Shown: in pieces, positions 1-10,991 of the stretch
How the letters are laid out: every line of letters starts with the position of its first letter
Numbering within the stretch: position 1 is the stretch's first letter
Assembly: GCA_009699465.1 (NCBI GenBank)
Contig: WLOE01000007.1
Span: 1-33,599 of the forward strand
DNA length: 33,599 bases
Direction: 5' to 3'
Source of the DNA: Actinomycetota bacterium
GTDB lineage: Bacteria; Actinomycetota; Actinomycetes; S36-B12
Position numbers and translations under genes: made by a program
The notes under the pieces: generated by a model
Seen by the model: only the letters and a program-made list of their open reading frames with translations
Databases searched by the model: none
Told to the model about the DNA's origin: nothing

Positions 1-86
1 AAACCAAGAGTGTCAAAACCAGGACCTAAATTGGCACATGTAGCCGGGACACGTATCTGCACCGGATCAGAGCGAAAGGTCGCCAT
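1..86 (-). CDS. thrB: Homoserine kinase, N-terminal fragment (cut by window edge)
   Basis: Minus-strand ATG at 86 opens MATFRSDPVQIRVPATCANLGPGFDTLG, the GHMP-kinase homoserine kinase N-terminus; directly downstream of thrC. Confidence 0.9.
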   Translation of the reverse strand, partial: MATFRSDPVQIRVPATCANLGPGFDTLG

Positions 87-89
87 CAG

Positions 90-1148
90 CTACACCAGAC
101 CCAGAGCCTGCGCAGCTGCGTGAGCATCGACGGGCACAACAACGGGATCCTTTGCACCTTCCATCGCCCACTGCGTGTCTTTGAGTCCATTACCCGTGAG
201 CGTGCACACCACCAACTGACCCTTATCGAGCCTGCCGGCAGCATGCAATTTCAGTAAGCCGGCAACACTGGCAGCAGAAGCCGGCTCACAGAACAAACCT
301 TCTTTACTTGCTAGCAAGTGATACGCAGCAAGAATCTCTTCGTCGGTTACCGCGTTGATTAAGCCGCCAGAATCATCTCGGGCCGCAATCGCAAAATCCC
401 AGGATGCTGGGTTACCAATGCGGATCGCGGTAGCGATGGTTTCAGGATTCTTTACTGGGGCGCCGTACACCAATGGTGCGGACCCTTCTGCTTGAAATCC
501 CCACATTCGGGGACGTGATTGTGAGATTCCATCGGCTGCGTACTCGGAGTAGCCCTTCCAATACGCGGTGATATTTCCAGCGTTACCTACAGGCAGGCAG
601 TGAATGTCTGGCGCTTTGCCAAGCATGTCAACGATCTCAAATGCCGCGGTTTTCTGGCCTTCAATGCGAGCCGGGTTGACGCTATTCACGAGCGCTACTG
701 GGTATTCGTCAGCTAGCCCGCGAGCCAAAGTTAAACAATCATCAAAGTTGCCCTCAACTTGAAGAATCGTTGCTCCGTGCACGATGGCTTGGGCGAGTTT
801 GCCCATTGCAATTTTGCCTTCAGGAATCAGTACGGCACTCACCATTCCAGCTTTGACCGCGTATGCGGTTGCCGATGCACTGGTGTTACCTGTCGATGCA
901 CAGATCACAGCTTTCGCGCCATCTTCAGCAGCCTTCGAGATCGCCATGGTCATGCCACGATCCTTGAATGAACCAGTGGGGTTAGCTCCGTCGTACTTCA
1001 ACCAGACTTCACAACCCGTGATTTCACTGAGCACGCACGCTGGAACCAGTGGAGTGCCACCTTCACGCAATGTGACGACAGGGGTGTTCTCGGATACCGG
1101 TAGACGATCCCGATATTCCTCGATGAGCCCACGCCAAAGATGTGCCAC
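90..1148 (-). CDS. thrC: Threonine synthase (PLP-dependent)
   Basis: Full ORF with [11 protein letters not shown]-lysine motif and [17 protein letters not shown]; sits between hom and thrB. Confidence 0.96.
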   Translation of the reverse strand: MAHLWRGLIEEYRDRLPVSENTPVVTLREGGTPLVPACVLSEITGCEVWLKYDGANPTGSFKDRGMTMAISKAAEDGAKAVICASTGNTSASATAYAVKAGMVSAVLIPEGKIAMGKLAQAIVHGATILQVEGNFDDCLTLARGLADEYPVALVNSVNPARIEGQKTAAFEIVDMLGKAPDIHCLPVGNAGNITAYWKGYSEYAADGISQSRPRMWGFQAEGSAPLVYGAPVKNPETIATAIRIGNPASWDFAIAARDDSGGLINAVTDEEILAAYHLLASKEGLFCEPASAASVAGLLKLHAAGRLDKGQLVVCTLTGNGLKDTQWAMEGAKDPVVVPVDAHAAAQALGLV

Positions 1149-1151
1149 TGG

Positions 1152-2456
1152 TTATGCCCCTGCCTCACCCTCGACTCGCATCACACCAACAACAGCCTTC
1201 ACTGTTGAAAGTTTGCGGAGTCGATCGACCGTATTTTGCAATGCTCCATCACTTGCGCGATGTGTACGAACAATAAGTCCAGCACCTTCGCCATGACCAT
1301 CTTGGCGAACTACTTGAATGCTGACGCCTGCGTCTGCGAACGCCTGAGCAATGCTGGCTAATGCACCCGGGCGATCAGCAACGTCAAGATTGACGTAATA
1401 ACAGGTGGAGGCATCGCCAATTGGGAGCACTGGGTATTGCACGTCAGCACTCTCGCCCCAGCCTGTTGATCCGGTCAAACGATTGCGTGCCGCAACAACA
1501 ACATCGCCAAGTACTGCTGATGCTGTAGGTGCGCCGCCCGCTCCACGGCCATAAAACATCAACTCACCAGCAGCTTCCGTTTCGACGAAGACTGCATTGA
1601 ACGCATCACGAACGCTTGCGAGTGGGTGTTCTTTGGGAACCATCGTTGGATGCACTCGAACAATGACACCGCTGTCATCGGGCATGCGTTCTGCAATTGC
1701 AAGTAATTTGATAACGCAGCCCATGTTCTTAGCAGCACGAATATCCTCGATTGACACATTCGTGATGCCTTCACAGAACACATCCTCACGAGTGACGTGG
1801 GTGTGGAAGGCCAACTCGGCCAAGATTGCAGCTTTCGACGCAGCATCATGACCTTCAACATCTGCTGTTGGATCAGACTCGGCATAACCCAATGCCTGCG
1901 CTTCTTTCAAAGCATCAGCGAACGACGCTCCATCTTCTTCCATCTTGGTCAAGATGTAATTGGTGGTGCCATTCACGATGCCCATGATTTTGGTGACGTG
2001 ATCACCAGACAATGACTCTTGCAGCACACGCACGATCGGAATTGCACCAGCGACAGATGCTTCGAAGAAGATGTCAACGCCCTCGGCTTCGGCCGCCGCA
2101 TACAGCGATGCACCATCCGATGCCAACAACGCCTTATTAGCTGTGACCACGCTAGAACCGGCCTTAATCGCCGCCATGATTAACGACTTGGCTGGCTCAA
2201 TGCCGCCAATGAGTTCAACCACGATGTCAGCCCCAGAAGTCGCAACTGCCATCGCATCGTCGCTGAGATACGAAGCATCGATGTCTCGCGCCTTAGTCAA
2301 ATCGCGCACCGCAACCTTGGTGAGTTTCAGTGAGGTGCCCATCCGAATGTGCAGATCGGTATCGCGATCAGTAAGCAATCGAGCCACCTGGGTGCCAACG
2401 GTGCCGCCGCCCAGAACTGCCACCGTGACGGGACGTGGGGCGCTTTCGGCTGACAT
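1152..2456 (-). CDS. hom: Homoserine dehydrogenase with C-terminal ACT domain
   Basis: N-terminal VAVLGGGTVGTQVARLL Rossmann motif, GIVNGTTNYILTKM, YAESDPTADVEGHDAASKAAILA, C-terminal ACT-like segment. Confidence 0.96.
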   Translation of the reverse strand: MSAESAPRPVTVAVLGGGTVGTQVARLLTDRDTDLHIRMGTSLKLTKVAVRDLTKARDIDASYLSDDAMAVATSGADIVVELIGGIEPAKSLIMAAIKAGSSVVTANKALLASDGASLYAAAEAEGVDIFFEASVAGAIPIVRVLQESLSGDHVTKIMGIVNGTTNYILTKMEEDGASFADALKEAQALGYAESDPTADVEGHDAASKAAILAELAFHTHVTREDVFCEGITNVSIEDIRAAKNMGCVIKLLAIAERMPDDSGVIVRVHPTMVPKEHPLASVRDAFNAVFVETEAAGELMFYGRGAGGAPTASAVLGDVVVAARNRLTGSTGWGESADVQYPVLPIGDASTCYYVNLDVADRPGALASIAQAFADAGVSIQVVRQDGHGEGAGLIVRTHRASDGALQNTVDRLRKLSTVKAVVGVMRVEGEAGA

Positions 2457-2668
2457 GAGTACTCCCAGATGGGCGGGTCGGACGTCATAGCCTCTCAGGT
2501 CCAGGCGCGCTTACACGCATCGGTGGGGGGCGATTCCTCTCCTAGACCCCCTTTTTTGTCCCCCTTGTACGGGTCAAGTTTGTGCGGCTCGCGCGCGCTT
2601 CCCACACCTCATGGCCGCTGATCTCTAGCCTGCGGCTCATAACTTCCCCCTGAATGAGGAGTCCTGAC

Positions 2669-3415
2669 ATGAATCAGCTGACCAGAAAACTTATTGCCGA
2701 AGCGGTTGGCACCTTCCTCTTGGTCTTCCTGGCCGTTGGAGCTGCCGTCTTTGGTATCGCAGCAAAAGTTGGCACCGACGGCAACGGACCAGGTAACGGC
2801 GTTGTTGGCGTTGCGTTGGCTTTCGGCTTGGTGCTTCTTGGTATTGCCTATGCCTTTGGACCCGTTTCTGGTGCCCACGTGAACCCGGCCGTCACTTTGG
2901 GCATGTTGCTTGGCCGCCGTATGCCAGCCAGTGAAGCCGTGGGTTACTGGATCGCACAGTTCATCGGTGCAATTGCTGCCGGCGGCGTACTGAAACTGTT
3001 TGTCTCAAACTATGGCGTCACTGACTACACCGGAGCTCTTGGTACAAACGGATACGACAACGGTGCAATCAACGGCACTGGAGCTTTCGTATTGGAAGCA
3101 CTGCTCACCGCAGCATTCGTGCTTGTGATCTTGCTGGTGACTGAGCGCGTAGCCGCACCTGGCTTTGCCGGCATTGCCATTGGCTTAACACTCACATTGG
3201 TGCACTTAGTTGGCATTCCGCTCACTGGAACTTCAGTGAACCCTGCACGTTCATTTGGTCCAGCTCTCTGGCAGGGCGGCACTGCGATGAGTCAGGTATG
3301 GCTGTTCATCCTTGCTCCGCTGGTCGGATCCGTGATCGCAGTGATCGTATGGAAACTGACGCGCACAAGTGATGCAGAGCAGGAATCACTCGTAGCGGGT
3401 TCAGAGCGCGAATAA
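2669..3415 (+). CDS. aqpZ: Aquaporin (AqpZ-like MIP channel)
   Basis: Two NPA motifs (SGAHVNPAVTLG, GTSVNPARSFGPALW); His and Arg selectivity-filter positions as in orthodox water channels; GAGGAG RBS before ATG 2669. Confidence 0.9.
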   Translation: MNQLTRKLIAEAVGTFLLVFLAVGAAVFGIAAKVGTDGNGPGNGVVGVALAFGLVLLGIAYAFGPVSGAHVNPAVTLGMLLGRRMPASEAVGYWIAQFIGAIAAGGVLKLFVSNYGVTDYTGALGTNGYDNGAINGTGAFVLEALLTAAFVLVILLVTERVAAPGFAGIAIGLTLTLVHLVGIPLTGTSVNPARSFGPALWQGGTAMSQVWLFILAPLVGSVIAVIVWKLTRTSDAEQESLVAGSERE

Positions 3416-3428
3416 CCCAAAGAAAATG

Positions 3429-3470
3429 ATCCGGGCTGAGCTTCATGCGAAGTCCAGCCCGGATTGTTTT
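3429..3470. terminator. Bidirectional intrinsic terminator shared by aqpZ and lysA
   Basis: ATCCGGGCTGAGCTTC-ATGC-GAAGTCCAGCCCGGAT hairpin followed by TGTTTT; the opposite strand is also T-rich after the stem. Confidence 0.85.
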
Positions 3471-3481
3471 GCCATCAAAAG

Positions 3482-4801
3482 TTATTGAGCTCCAGGATCC
3501 AATGCCAACATATCTTCAATTGTTTCGCGGCGCAGTACAACTGAAGGAATTCCATTCATGACTCCCACAACAGCGGGCTTTGGAAGGTAGTTGTAATTCG
3601 AAGCCATCGAACGACAGTAAGCACCAGTTGCCGCAACTGCCAGCAGATCTCCCGGCACAAGATCAGACGGCAAGTACGCCTCGCGGATCACGATGTCTCC
3701 GGACTCACAGTGCTTACCCACGACCCGCACCAACATTGGTTCTGCAGTAGAGGTGCGTGAAGCAAGTTCAACGGTGTATTTCGCGTCGTACAACGCAGTG
3801 CGAATGTTGTCACTCATTCCACCGTCAACTGAAACATACGTTCGCACACCCGCATCAATTGCTACTGGTTTCACCGTGCCAACTTCATAGATCGTGACGC
3901 CTGCTGGGCCAACGATTGCACGCCCTGGCTCAAAGGAAAGTGCAGGAACCGTAAGTTCACGCCGCGCACATTCCTGGGACACCACCTGGGCAACATGTGA
4001 TGCAAGATCGCTGATGGAAAGAGGATCATCAGATGGCAAGTACGCAATGCCCATACCGCCGCCAAGATCTAACTCAGGCACATCGACCACTTGATCGGTT
4101 CGTAACCGGTCGATAAAGCCAACGATGCGGATCGCAGCTTCTTCGAAACCGTCAGTGTCAAAAATCTGTGAACCAATATGTGAATGTAGGCCGCGAAACT
4201 CAAGTGACGGCAGTTTCACGATGCGACGAATGGCCTCTTCGGCTGCGCCAGAGGAAACCGAAAATCCAAATTTTTGATCTTCATGTGCAGTGGCGATGAA
4301 TTCATGCGTGTGTGCTTCAACCCCAATAGTGAGACGGACCAATACTGGCTGCACTAGCCCTGCCCGCGCTGCTGCATCTGCAACTCGCACAATTTCTTCA
4401 AAGGAATCCACCACAATACGGGCAACCCCAGCACTCATCGCGGTTTCAATTTCCAGCATTGATTTGTTATTGCCATGCAGCAAGAGATCTGCTCCAGGAA
4501 CACCTGCTCGAAGCGCAACTGCGAGCTCACCCCCCGAAGCAACGTCGATGCCTAAACCTTCTTCATGAACCCATTGAGCAACTGCAGTTGAAAGGAATGC
4601 CTTTGCCGCGTAGTAAACCCTGCTCGCACCCACGTGCTGTGCTGCTTCACGGTACGCGCGTGCACGGGAACGAATATCCGCCTCATCAAGGAGGAACAGC
4701 GGGGTACCAAAGGTTGCTGCGGCATCGCGAACATCAACTCCACCAATGCTGAGTGCACCATCGGAGTCACGAGTTGCCGAGAGCGGCCATACATTGGACA
4801 T
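3482..4801 (-). CDS. lysA: Diaminopimelate decarboxylase
   Basis: YYAAKAFLS PLP-Lys region, HSHIGSQIFD, GGGMGIAY, CESGDI motif. Confidence 0.96.
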   Translation of the reverse strand: MSNVWPLSATRDSDGALSIGGVDVRDAAATFGTPLFLLDEADIRSRARAYREAAQHVGASRVYYAAKAFLSTAVAQWVHEEGLGIDVASGGELAVALRAGVPGADLLLHGNNKSMLEIETAMSAGVARIVVDSFEEIVRVADAAARAGLVQPVLVRLTIGVEAHTHEFIATAHEDQKFGFSVSSGAAEEAIRRIVKLPSLEFRGLHSHIGSQIFDTDGFEEAAIRIVGFIDRLRTDQVVDVPELDLGGGMGIAYLPSDDPLSISDLASHVAQVVSQECARRELTVPALSFEPGRAIVGPAGVTIYEVGTVKPVAIDAGVRTYVSVDGGMSDNIRTALYDAKYTVELASRTSTAEPMLVRVVGKHCESGDIVIREAYLPSDLVPGDLLAVAATGAYCRSMASNYNYLPKPAVVGVMNGIPSVVLRRETIEDMLALDPGAQ

Positions 4802-4832
4802 TCCGAAAGGTTAGGGCATCCCTACCTCGAAG

Positions 4833-6485
4833 CTACATTCGCTCGGGCGCACTGACGCCAAGAAGTGCCAATCCATTGGCCAAGGTCTGTCGAGCTGCAG
4901 CACAAAGCCATAGTCGGGCAATGTGCTCAGAGGTGACAGCCTCATCACCGCGTGGCAAAACTCTGCAGGCGTCGTAGAAGCGGTGGTACCCAGCACCGAG
5001 TTCCTCGAGGTAGCGCGCAACACGGTGCGGCTCCCGGAGTTCAGCAGCACTAGCGACGATGCGCGGGAACTCACCGAGAGCACCGAGGAGTTCATTTTCT
5101 CGCTCATGCGTCAGCAGCCCAGGGTCAAATTCCGACGAGGCCCAATCAATTTTGAGATCGGATGCATTGCGAAGGACTGATGCCAAGCGAGCATGCGCGT
5201 ATTGGACGTAGTAGACCGGATTGTCATTCGTGCGTTGAGCGATGACTTCAAGATCCAAAGTCAACGGTGAATCAACCGGGTAACGGATGAGTGAATATCG
5301 AGCTGCATCAACGCCAACTTCTTCAACGAGCTCTTCAAGGGTCACGATGTTTCCTGAGCGCTTGGAAAGCTTGACCTCTTCACCGCCCTTAGTGATCTTG
5401 ACCAGTTGACCGATCAACACCTCAGCGGCGCTCTTGTCATCACCATTGCACTGAGCAACTGCCTTCAAACGATTCACATAACCATGGTGATCAGCGCCAA
5501 GAAGATATATACAAATATCGAATCCGCGATCGCGCTTATTTACGAAATACGCAGTGTCAGATGCGAAGTAGGTGTATTCGCCGTCAGCTTTGATGAGCAC
5601 GCGGTCTTTGTCGTCACCAAAATCAGTGGTTCGCAGCCATGTTGCACCACCATCTTCGAACATATGACCTTGCTTGCGCAATTTTGTAAATCCAGATTCA
5701 ACAGCATTTGACTCATGCAATGCGCGTTCAGATGACCACACATCGAAATGCGTATTAAACAGTGCAAGCACTTGCTGCTGTTGATGGAGTTGACGCTTGT
5801 AGGCAGCCTCGCGAAATCCAGCGAGCTGCTCGTCTTCAGGCAGATCAAAGAGTTCAGGTTCTTCGGCTTTGATTTGCGCTGCGAGGTCAACGATGTACGC
5901 ACCGTGATAGCCATCTTCTGGAACAGGTTGCCCATGAGCTGCCGCCATAACAGAGGCGCCGAACTTATCCATCTGGACACCGCGGTCATTGATATAGAAC
6001 TCCGAAGAAGTCTTCGCTCCCGCAGCCGCCAACACATTGGCGATAGCACTTCCAACGGCAGCCCATCGGGTGTGGCCTAAATGCAGTGGGCCAGTTGGAT
6101 TTGCGGAGATGTATTCAACATTGATGACATGACCTGCAAGCGCGGAGTTGTGACCAAACGACGCCCCTTGCGCCACAATGCTGCGAGCCAGCTCGCCTTG
6201 GGCAGCACTGTCAAGGCGAATGTTGATAAATCCAGGACCGGCAATATCCGTTGATTTCACACCAGCCACTGCGTTGAGTCGGGCCACAATTGCTTCAGCA
6301 AGCACCCGAGGAGCTATACCTGCTGGCTTGGCCAAAGTCAGGGCCACGTTGGTGGCGTAATCACCATGGTCACGATTCTTTGGGCGTTCGACGTGGACCA
6401 CATCGGGAACAGCTATCTCGATGCCATCGGCTACAACCTGAACCAGCACTTGTCGAATTGCTGCAGCAAGGGCATCAGGAGTCAC
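4833..6485 (-). CDS. argS: Arginyl-tRNA synthetase
   Basis: NVEYISANPTGPLHLGHTRWAAVG class I HIGH region, VKLSKRSGN, YYVQYAHARLASVLR. GTG start at 6485 (VTPDALAAAIRQ) preferred over the ORF-track start at 6560. Confidence 0.95.
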   Translation of the reverse strand: MTPDALAAAIRQVLVQVVADGIEIAVPDVVHVERPKNRDHGDYATNVALTLAKPAGIAPRVLAEAIVARLNAVAGVKSTDIAGPGFINIRLDSAAQGELARSIVAQGASFGHNSALAGHVINVEYISANPTGPLHLGHTRWAAVGSAIANVLAAAGAKTSSEFYINDRGVQMDKFGASVMAAAHGQPVPEDGYHGAYIVDLAAQIKAEEPELFDLPEDEQLAGFREAAYKRQLHQQQQVLALFNTHFDVWSSERALHESNAVESGFTKLRKQGHMFEDGGATWLRTTDFGDDKDRVLIKADGEYTYFASDTAYFVNKRDRGFDICIYLLGADHHGYVNRLKAVAQCNGDDKSAAEVLIGQLVKITKGGEEVKLSKRSGNIVTLEELVEEVGVDAARYSLIRYPVDSPLTLDLEVIAQRTNDNPVYYVQYAHARLASVLRNASDLKIDWASSEFDPGLLTHERENELLGALGEFPRIVASAAELREPHRVARYLEELGAGYHRFYDACRVLPRGDEAVTSEHIARLWLCAAARQTLANGLALLGVSAPERM

Positions 6486-6632
6486 CGCGAGAGCGTACCG
6501 ACTCCCGCGGGACCGCGGCCAAACCACGCTCACCCACCAAGGTTCATAGAGGCCTTGCATTGTCCAATGTGACCTAGGGCACTATGCTTTTTCCTAGGCA
6601 AGGCCGCATCAAGAACCAGCGTTCGACCGCGT

Positions 6633-6652
6633 CCCATCACCTACGTGATGGG
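6633..6652. other. Short perfect inverted repeat upstream of the cold-shock gene
   Basis: CCCATCAC-CTAC-GTGATGGG, 8-bp arms and 4-nt loop, in the argS/csp intergenic region. Confidence 0.6.
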
Positions 6653-6758
6653 CGCACAGTTTTCTCAGCACATGCAAGGAAACGGAACAAAGGATTGTGG
6701 GCTCAGCCCTTGGTGAACGAAGTGTTCATCATGATGTTCCGTTAGGAGAAATTGCATT

Positions 6759-6962
6759 ATGGCTCAAGGAACCGTGAAGTGGTTCAACGCTGAAAAGGGC
6801 TTCGGCTTCATCGCCCAAGCAGAAGGCGGCCCAGACGTCTTCGTTCATTTCTCAGCTATTCAGTCCGATGGCTACCGCTCCCTCGAGGAGAACCAGCTCG
6901 TCGAATTTGAGGTTGTTCAAGGTCCAAAGGGACCTCAGGCTGATGCGGTACGCGCAATCTAG
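6759..6962 (+). CDS. cspA: Cold-shock protein, CspA family
   Basis: [17 protein letters not shown]...[10 protein letters not shown] signature; TAGGAGA RBS. Confidence 0.97.
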   Translation: MAQGTVKWFNAEKGFGFIAQAEGGPDVFVHFSAIQSDGYRSLEENQLVEFEVVQGPKGPQADAVRAI

Positions 6963-6974
6963 CTTTGAACACAA

Positions 6975-7012
6975 AGAAGGGCTTCCACGGTTACGTGGGA
7001 GCCCTTCTTCTA
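6975..7012 (+). terminator. Intrinsic terminator after cold-shock gene
   Basis: AGAAGGGCTTCCACG-GTTA-CGTGGGAGCCCTTCT near-perfect long hairpin followed by TCTATT. Confidence 0.85.
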
Positions 7013-7100
7013 TTCGACCCTCATCCCCCGATTCGAGTCTGAAGTCATCATGCGCGAGACCACTGCAGTAATCCAGCCCAAAATCTGCGCTTGTGGATAA

Positions 7101-8015
7101 CTATTCAGACGTGAGATGTGCTCGTGCAGCGATCAATTCCGCACGCGTTGCTTCATCAACATGCGGATAGTGCGGATCAATATTTTCTAACGAATGCAAA
7201 ATGATGCCGCTTGAAATCAAGCGAGTCGCCCACTTGTGATCAGCCGGCACGACATACCACGGTGCCCAAGACGTACTTGTTGCACTCAACATATCTGAGA
7301 ATGCACTGCGGTACTCGTCCCAATGCTCACGCTCATGCAAATCCGCGGGCGAGAACTTCCAATTCTTTTCCGGTTCATCAATGCGTTGCAAAAATCGCTT
7401 GCGTTGAACTTCCTTGGACAAGTTGAGAAAAATTTTGACTATCGCAGTGCCGCTATCCACCAGGTGGCGCTCCCAATTATTGATTGATTCGTATCTACGC
7501 TCCCAAAGCTTCTCTCGTGGAACATGCCGGTCAGCGGCCGGCCAAATAAGTTCGGGATGAACTTTGGTTACCAGCACGTTTTCATAGTGCGACCGGTTGA
7601 AGATTGCAATCTTTCCCAGTGGCGGCAACGCTACCTGGTGTCGCCAAAGAAAGTCATGGGCCATTTCAAGATGTGATGGAGCTTTGAAGGAGTGGACATC
7701 TACGCCTTCGGGATTCAAACCACTCATCACATGCTTGATCGTTCCGTCTTTTCCAGCGGCATCAGTTGCTTGAAACACTACGAGCAATGAACGTGAACTC
7801 TCAGCGTAAAAGCGATCCTGCAACACCGTCATTTCTTCAATCACTTGCTGCAACGCAGGAATGCTTGTTTCTTTTGTAAAACCCTTTGGTGTAATCGCTG
7901 GATCGAAATCCCTATTGAGGTCAACCTTTGACCCAGGAGTAACCATAAAGTTCTTCACGATTCGGTGCCATTGCTGTTTTGTGAGCAGTTCTTGCTCCTT
8001 GGAAATTTCAGGCAC
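7101..8015 (-). CDS. Polyphosphate kinase 2 family protein
   Basis: DAAGKDGTIKHVMSGLNPEGV Walker A region, NRSHYENVLV, FHxRDEPEKNWKF-like lid. GTG start at 8015 (VPEISKEQ) preferred; overlaps upstream yihY end. Confidence 0.9.
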   Translation of the reverse strand: MPEISKEQELLTKQQWHRIVKNFMVTPGSKVDLNRDFDPAITPKGFTKETSIPALQQVIEEMTVLQDRFYAESSRSLLVVFQATDAAGKDGTIKHVMSGLNPEGVDVHSFKAPSHLEMAHDFLWRHQVALPPLGKIAIFNRSHYENVLVTKVHPELIWPAADRHVPREKLWERRYESINNWERHLVDSGTAIVKIFLNLSKEVQRKRFLQRIDEPEKNWKFSPADLHEREHWDEYRSAFSDMLSATSTSWAPWYVVPADHKWATRLISSGIILHSLENIDPHYPHVDEATRAELIAARAHLTSE

Positions 8016-8862
8016 GAGTGTTCTCTCCCTGCTTATTGAGATACATCTGAGCTTCCGCGCCCAACAGCACGCCAATGAATGAGAAATATAACCACAGAAG
8101 AATGACCATCGGAGCTCCAAAGGCTGCAATAGTCACACCAATGGTCGATGAGAATCCAACATAGATACCCACGCCAATGCTTGCTCCCAATAGCCACACT
8201 GCAACACCAATGGCTATTGGAGAACGCCACGTGATGAGACCTTTATGGCTTGGCGCCCACTGATAAAGCGCGAGCACCAAAACCCACACCACAGCTAGGT
8301 ACGCCAGCCAATCAATCACTGCGATTCCAGTAGAAAATTTGAAACCTTCGATTCCAAAGGCGCTCATGATGCGTGGTAAGAGTGTTAATGCAACCAGTAC
8401 TGCCACCACAACCAGTAACCCGATAAGGGTCAAGATCGCATCTCGAACACGGCCAAGTAATCCATGCCGTTGACTGACAAAACCAAATGACCGATCTAAG
8501 GCCATACGTAGAGCCATGATCGCTTTTGATGAGGCATAAATCGCAACAAAGAAACTCGCGATAGAAGTAATCGTGAGCGCGCTAGCTGAGGCTCCAGTCA
8601 ACACATTGAGGATTGATTCAACTGACGTGTGAAAATCAGCTCCATTATTCGGGATCTGTTCGATGATCGCTTCGATCACCGCCTTCGTGCGTTCTGGCCC
8701 GATAAGCGCGCCTGCAATGGAGCCAATGACTACCGCTGCTGGAGCAATCGCCAAGAGAACGAAGTAAGCCATTCCGCCGGAGGACAGCGAACCTTGATGG
8801 GTTCCATAGTCAGCAAAAATTGCTTTCGCTGGCTTCATCACCACGGTAATTTTTGAGCTCAC
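8008..8862 (-). CDS. YihY/BrkB family inner membrane protein
   Basis: Multiple TM helices; GGMAYFVLLAIAPAAVVIGS and AFGAPMVILLWLYFSFIGVLLGAEAQMYL typical of the YihY family. Confidence 0.92.
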   Translation of the reverse strand: MSSKITVVMKPAKAIFADYGTHQGSLSSGGMAYFVLLAIAPAAVVIGSIAGALIGPERTKAVIEAIIEQIPNNGADFHTSVESILNVLTGASASALTITSIASFFVAIYASSKAIMALRMALDRSFGFVSQRHGLLGRVRDAILTLIGLLVVVAVLVALTLLPRIMSAFGIEGFKFSTGIAVIDWLAYLAVVWVLVLALYQWAPSHKGLITWRSPIAIGVAVWLLGASIGVGIYVGFSSTIGVTIAAFGAPMVILLWLYFSFIGVLLGAEAQMYLNKQGENTRA

Positions 8863-8911
8863 CTGCCTATGGTCTCAGGATCATGCTCCGCTGCTAGCCT
8901 GACACTCGTTT

Positions 8912-8987
8912 GCCTCCGTAGCTCAGGGGATAGAGCGCCGGTTTCCGGTACCGAAGGTCGCAGGTTCGAATCCTGCCGGGGGCACCA
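8912..8987 (+). tRNA. tRNA-Arg (anticodon CCG), CCA encoded
   Basis: Cloverleaf: acceptor GCCTCCG/CGGGGGC, D-arm GCTC..GAGC, anticodon loop TTCCGGT, T-arm GCAGG-TTCGAAT-CCTGC, then A and CCA. One C-A mismatch at 27-43. Confidence 0.95.
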
Positions 8988-9013
8988 AACGCACGAACGG
9001 AAGGGAAGAGTTG

Positions 9014-9694
9014 ATGACGGTTTCTGCACCTAATCGTGTGCATTTTGCCTCAGTCACTCAAAGCTATTACCCACTCATCGTGGGGGTATTCGTCAGTATC
9101 TTGATTATTTCCAATATCGCGGCGACCAAACTCATCTCCTTTGGCCCGGTGATTGTTGATGGTGGCGCATTCCTCTTTCCACTGGCCTACATCATCGGCG
9201 ACGTCCTCAGTGAGGTCTACGGATGGAAGGCCGCTCGACGGGCGATCGTGTTGGGTTTTGCAATGGCGATCCTGGCTGCCGCAACTTTCTGGATTGTTCA
9301 ACTCTCCCCTTCCGCTGACGGCTATGAAAACCAGGCAGCCTTCGAGGCAGTTCTCGGATTTGTTCCGCGCATCGTTCTGGCATCAATTTGCGGATATCTC
9401 ATTGGCCAATTGTTGAATTCTTATGTGCTGGTGAAAATCAAGGAACGCACTCAAGAGAAGCACCTGTGGGCGAGGCTTATCGGATCAACCATCGTTGGTG
9501 AGTTTGCGGACACGATTGTGTTTTGCACCATCGCATTTTATGGAATTATCACGGGTGCCGAATTCGCAAATTACGTCATTGTTGGCTACTTCTATAAAAC
9601 GTTGCTTGAGGTCGTTCTCCTTCCAATTACTTACCCAGTAATTGCATACATCAAGCGTCGCGAACCAACCTACGAAATTGAATCAGCAACGTAA
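9014..9694 (+). CDS. VUT family (YhhQ-like) queuosine-precursor transporter
   Basis: SNIAATKLISFGPVIVDGGAFLFPLAYIIGDVLSEVYGWKAARRAI is the VUT/YhhQ signature; convergent with tgt. Confidence 0.93.
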   Translation: MTVSAPNRVHFASVTQSYYPLIVGVFVSILIISNIAATKLISFGPVIVDGGAFLFPLAYIIGDVLSEVYGWKAARRAIVLGFAMAILAAATFWIVQLSPSADGYENQAAFEAVLGFVPRIVLASICGYLIGQLLNSYVLVKIKERTQEKHLWARLIGSTIVGEFADTIVFCTIAFYGIITGAEFANYVIVGYFYKTLLEVVLLPITYPVIAYIKRREPTYEIESAT

Positions 9695-9697
9695 TAG

Positions 9698-10948
<1,251 letters not shown>

Positions 10949-10991
10949 TCAATCTAAGCAAACCACACGGGGACGAAGGCGCGCGGCCAAG

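Noticed and set aside
784-1296. 170-aa plus-strand ORF antisense to thrC/hom
   Set aside because: Spans two real genes on the opposite strand with no family resemblance.
5540-6055. 171-aa minus-strand ORF inside argS
   Set aside because: Alternative frame of argS, no domain-like composition; argS itself has convincing motifs.
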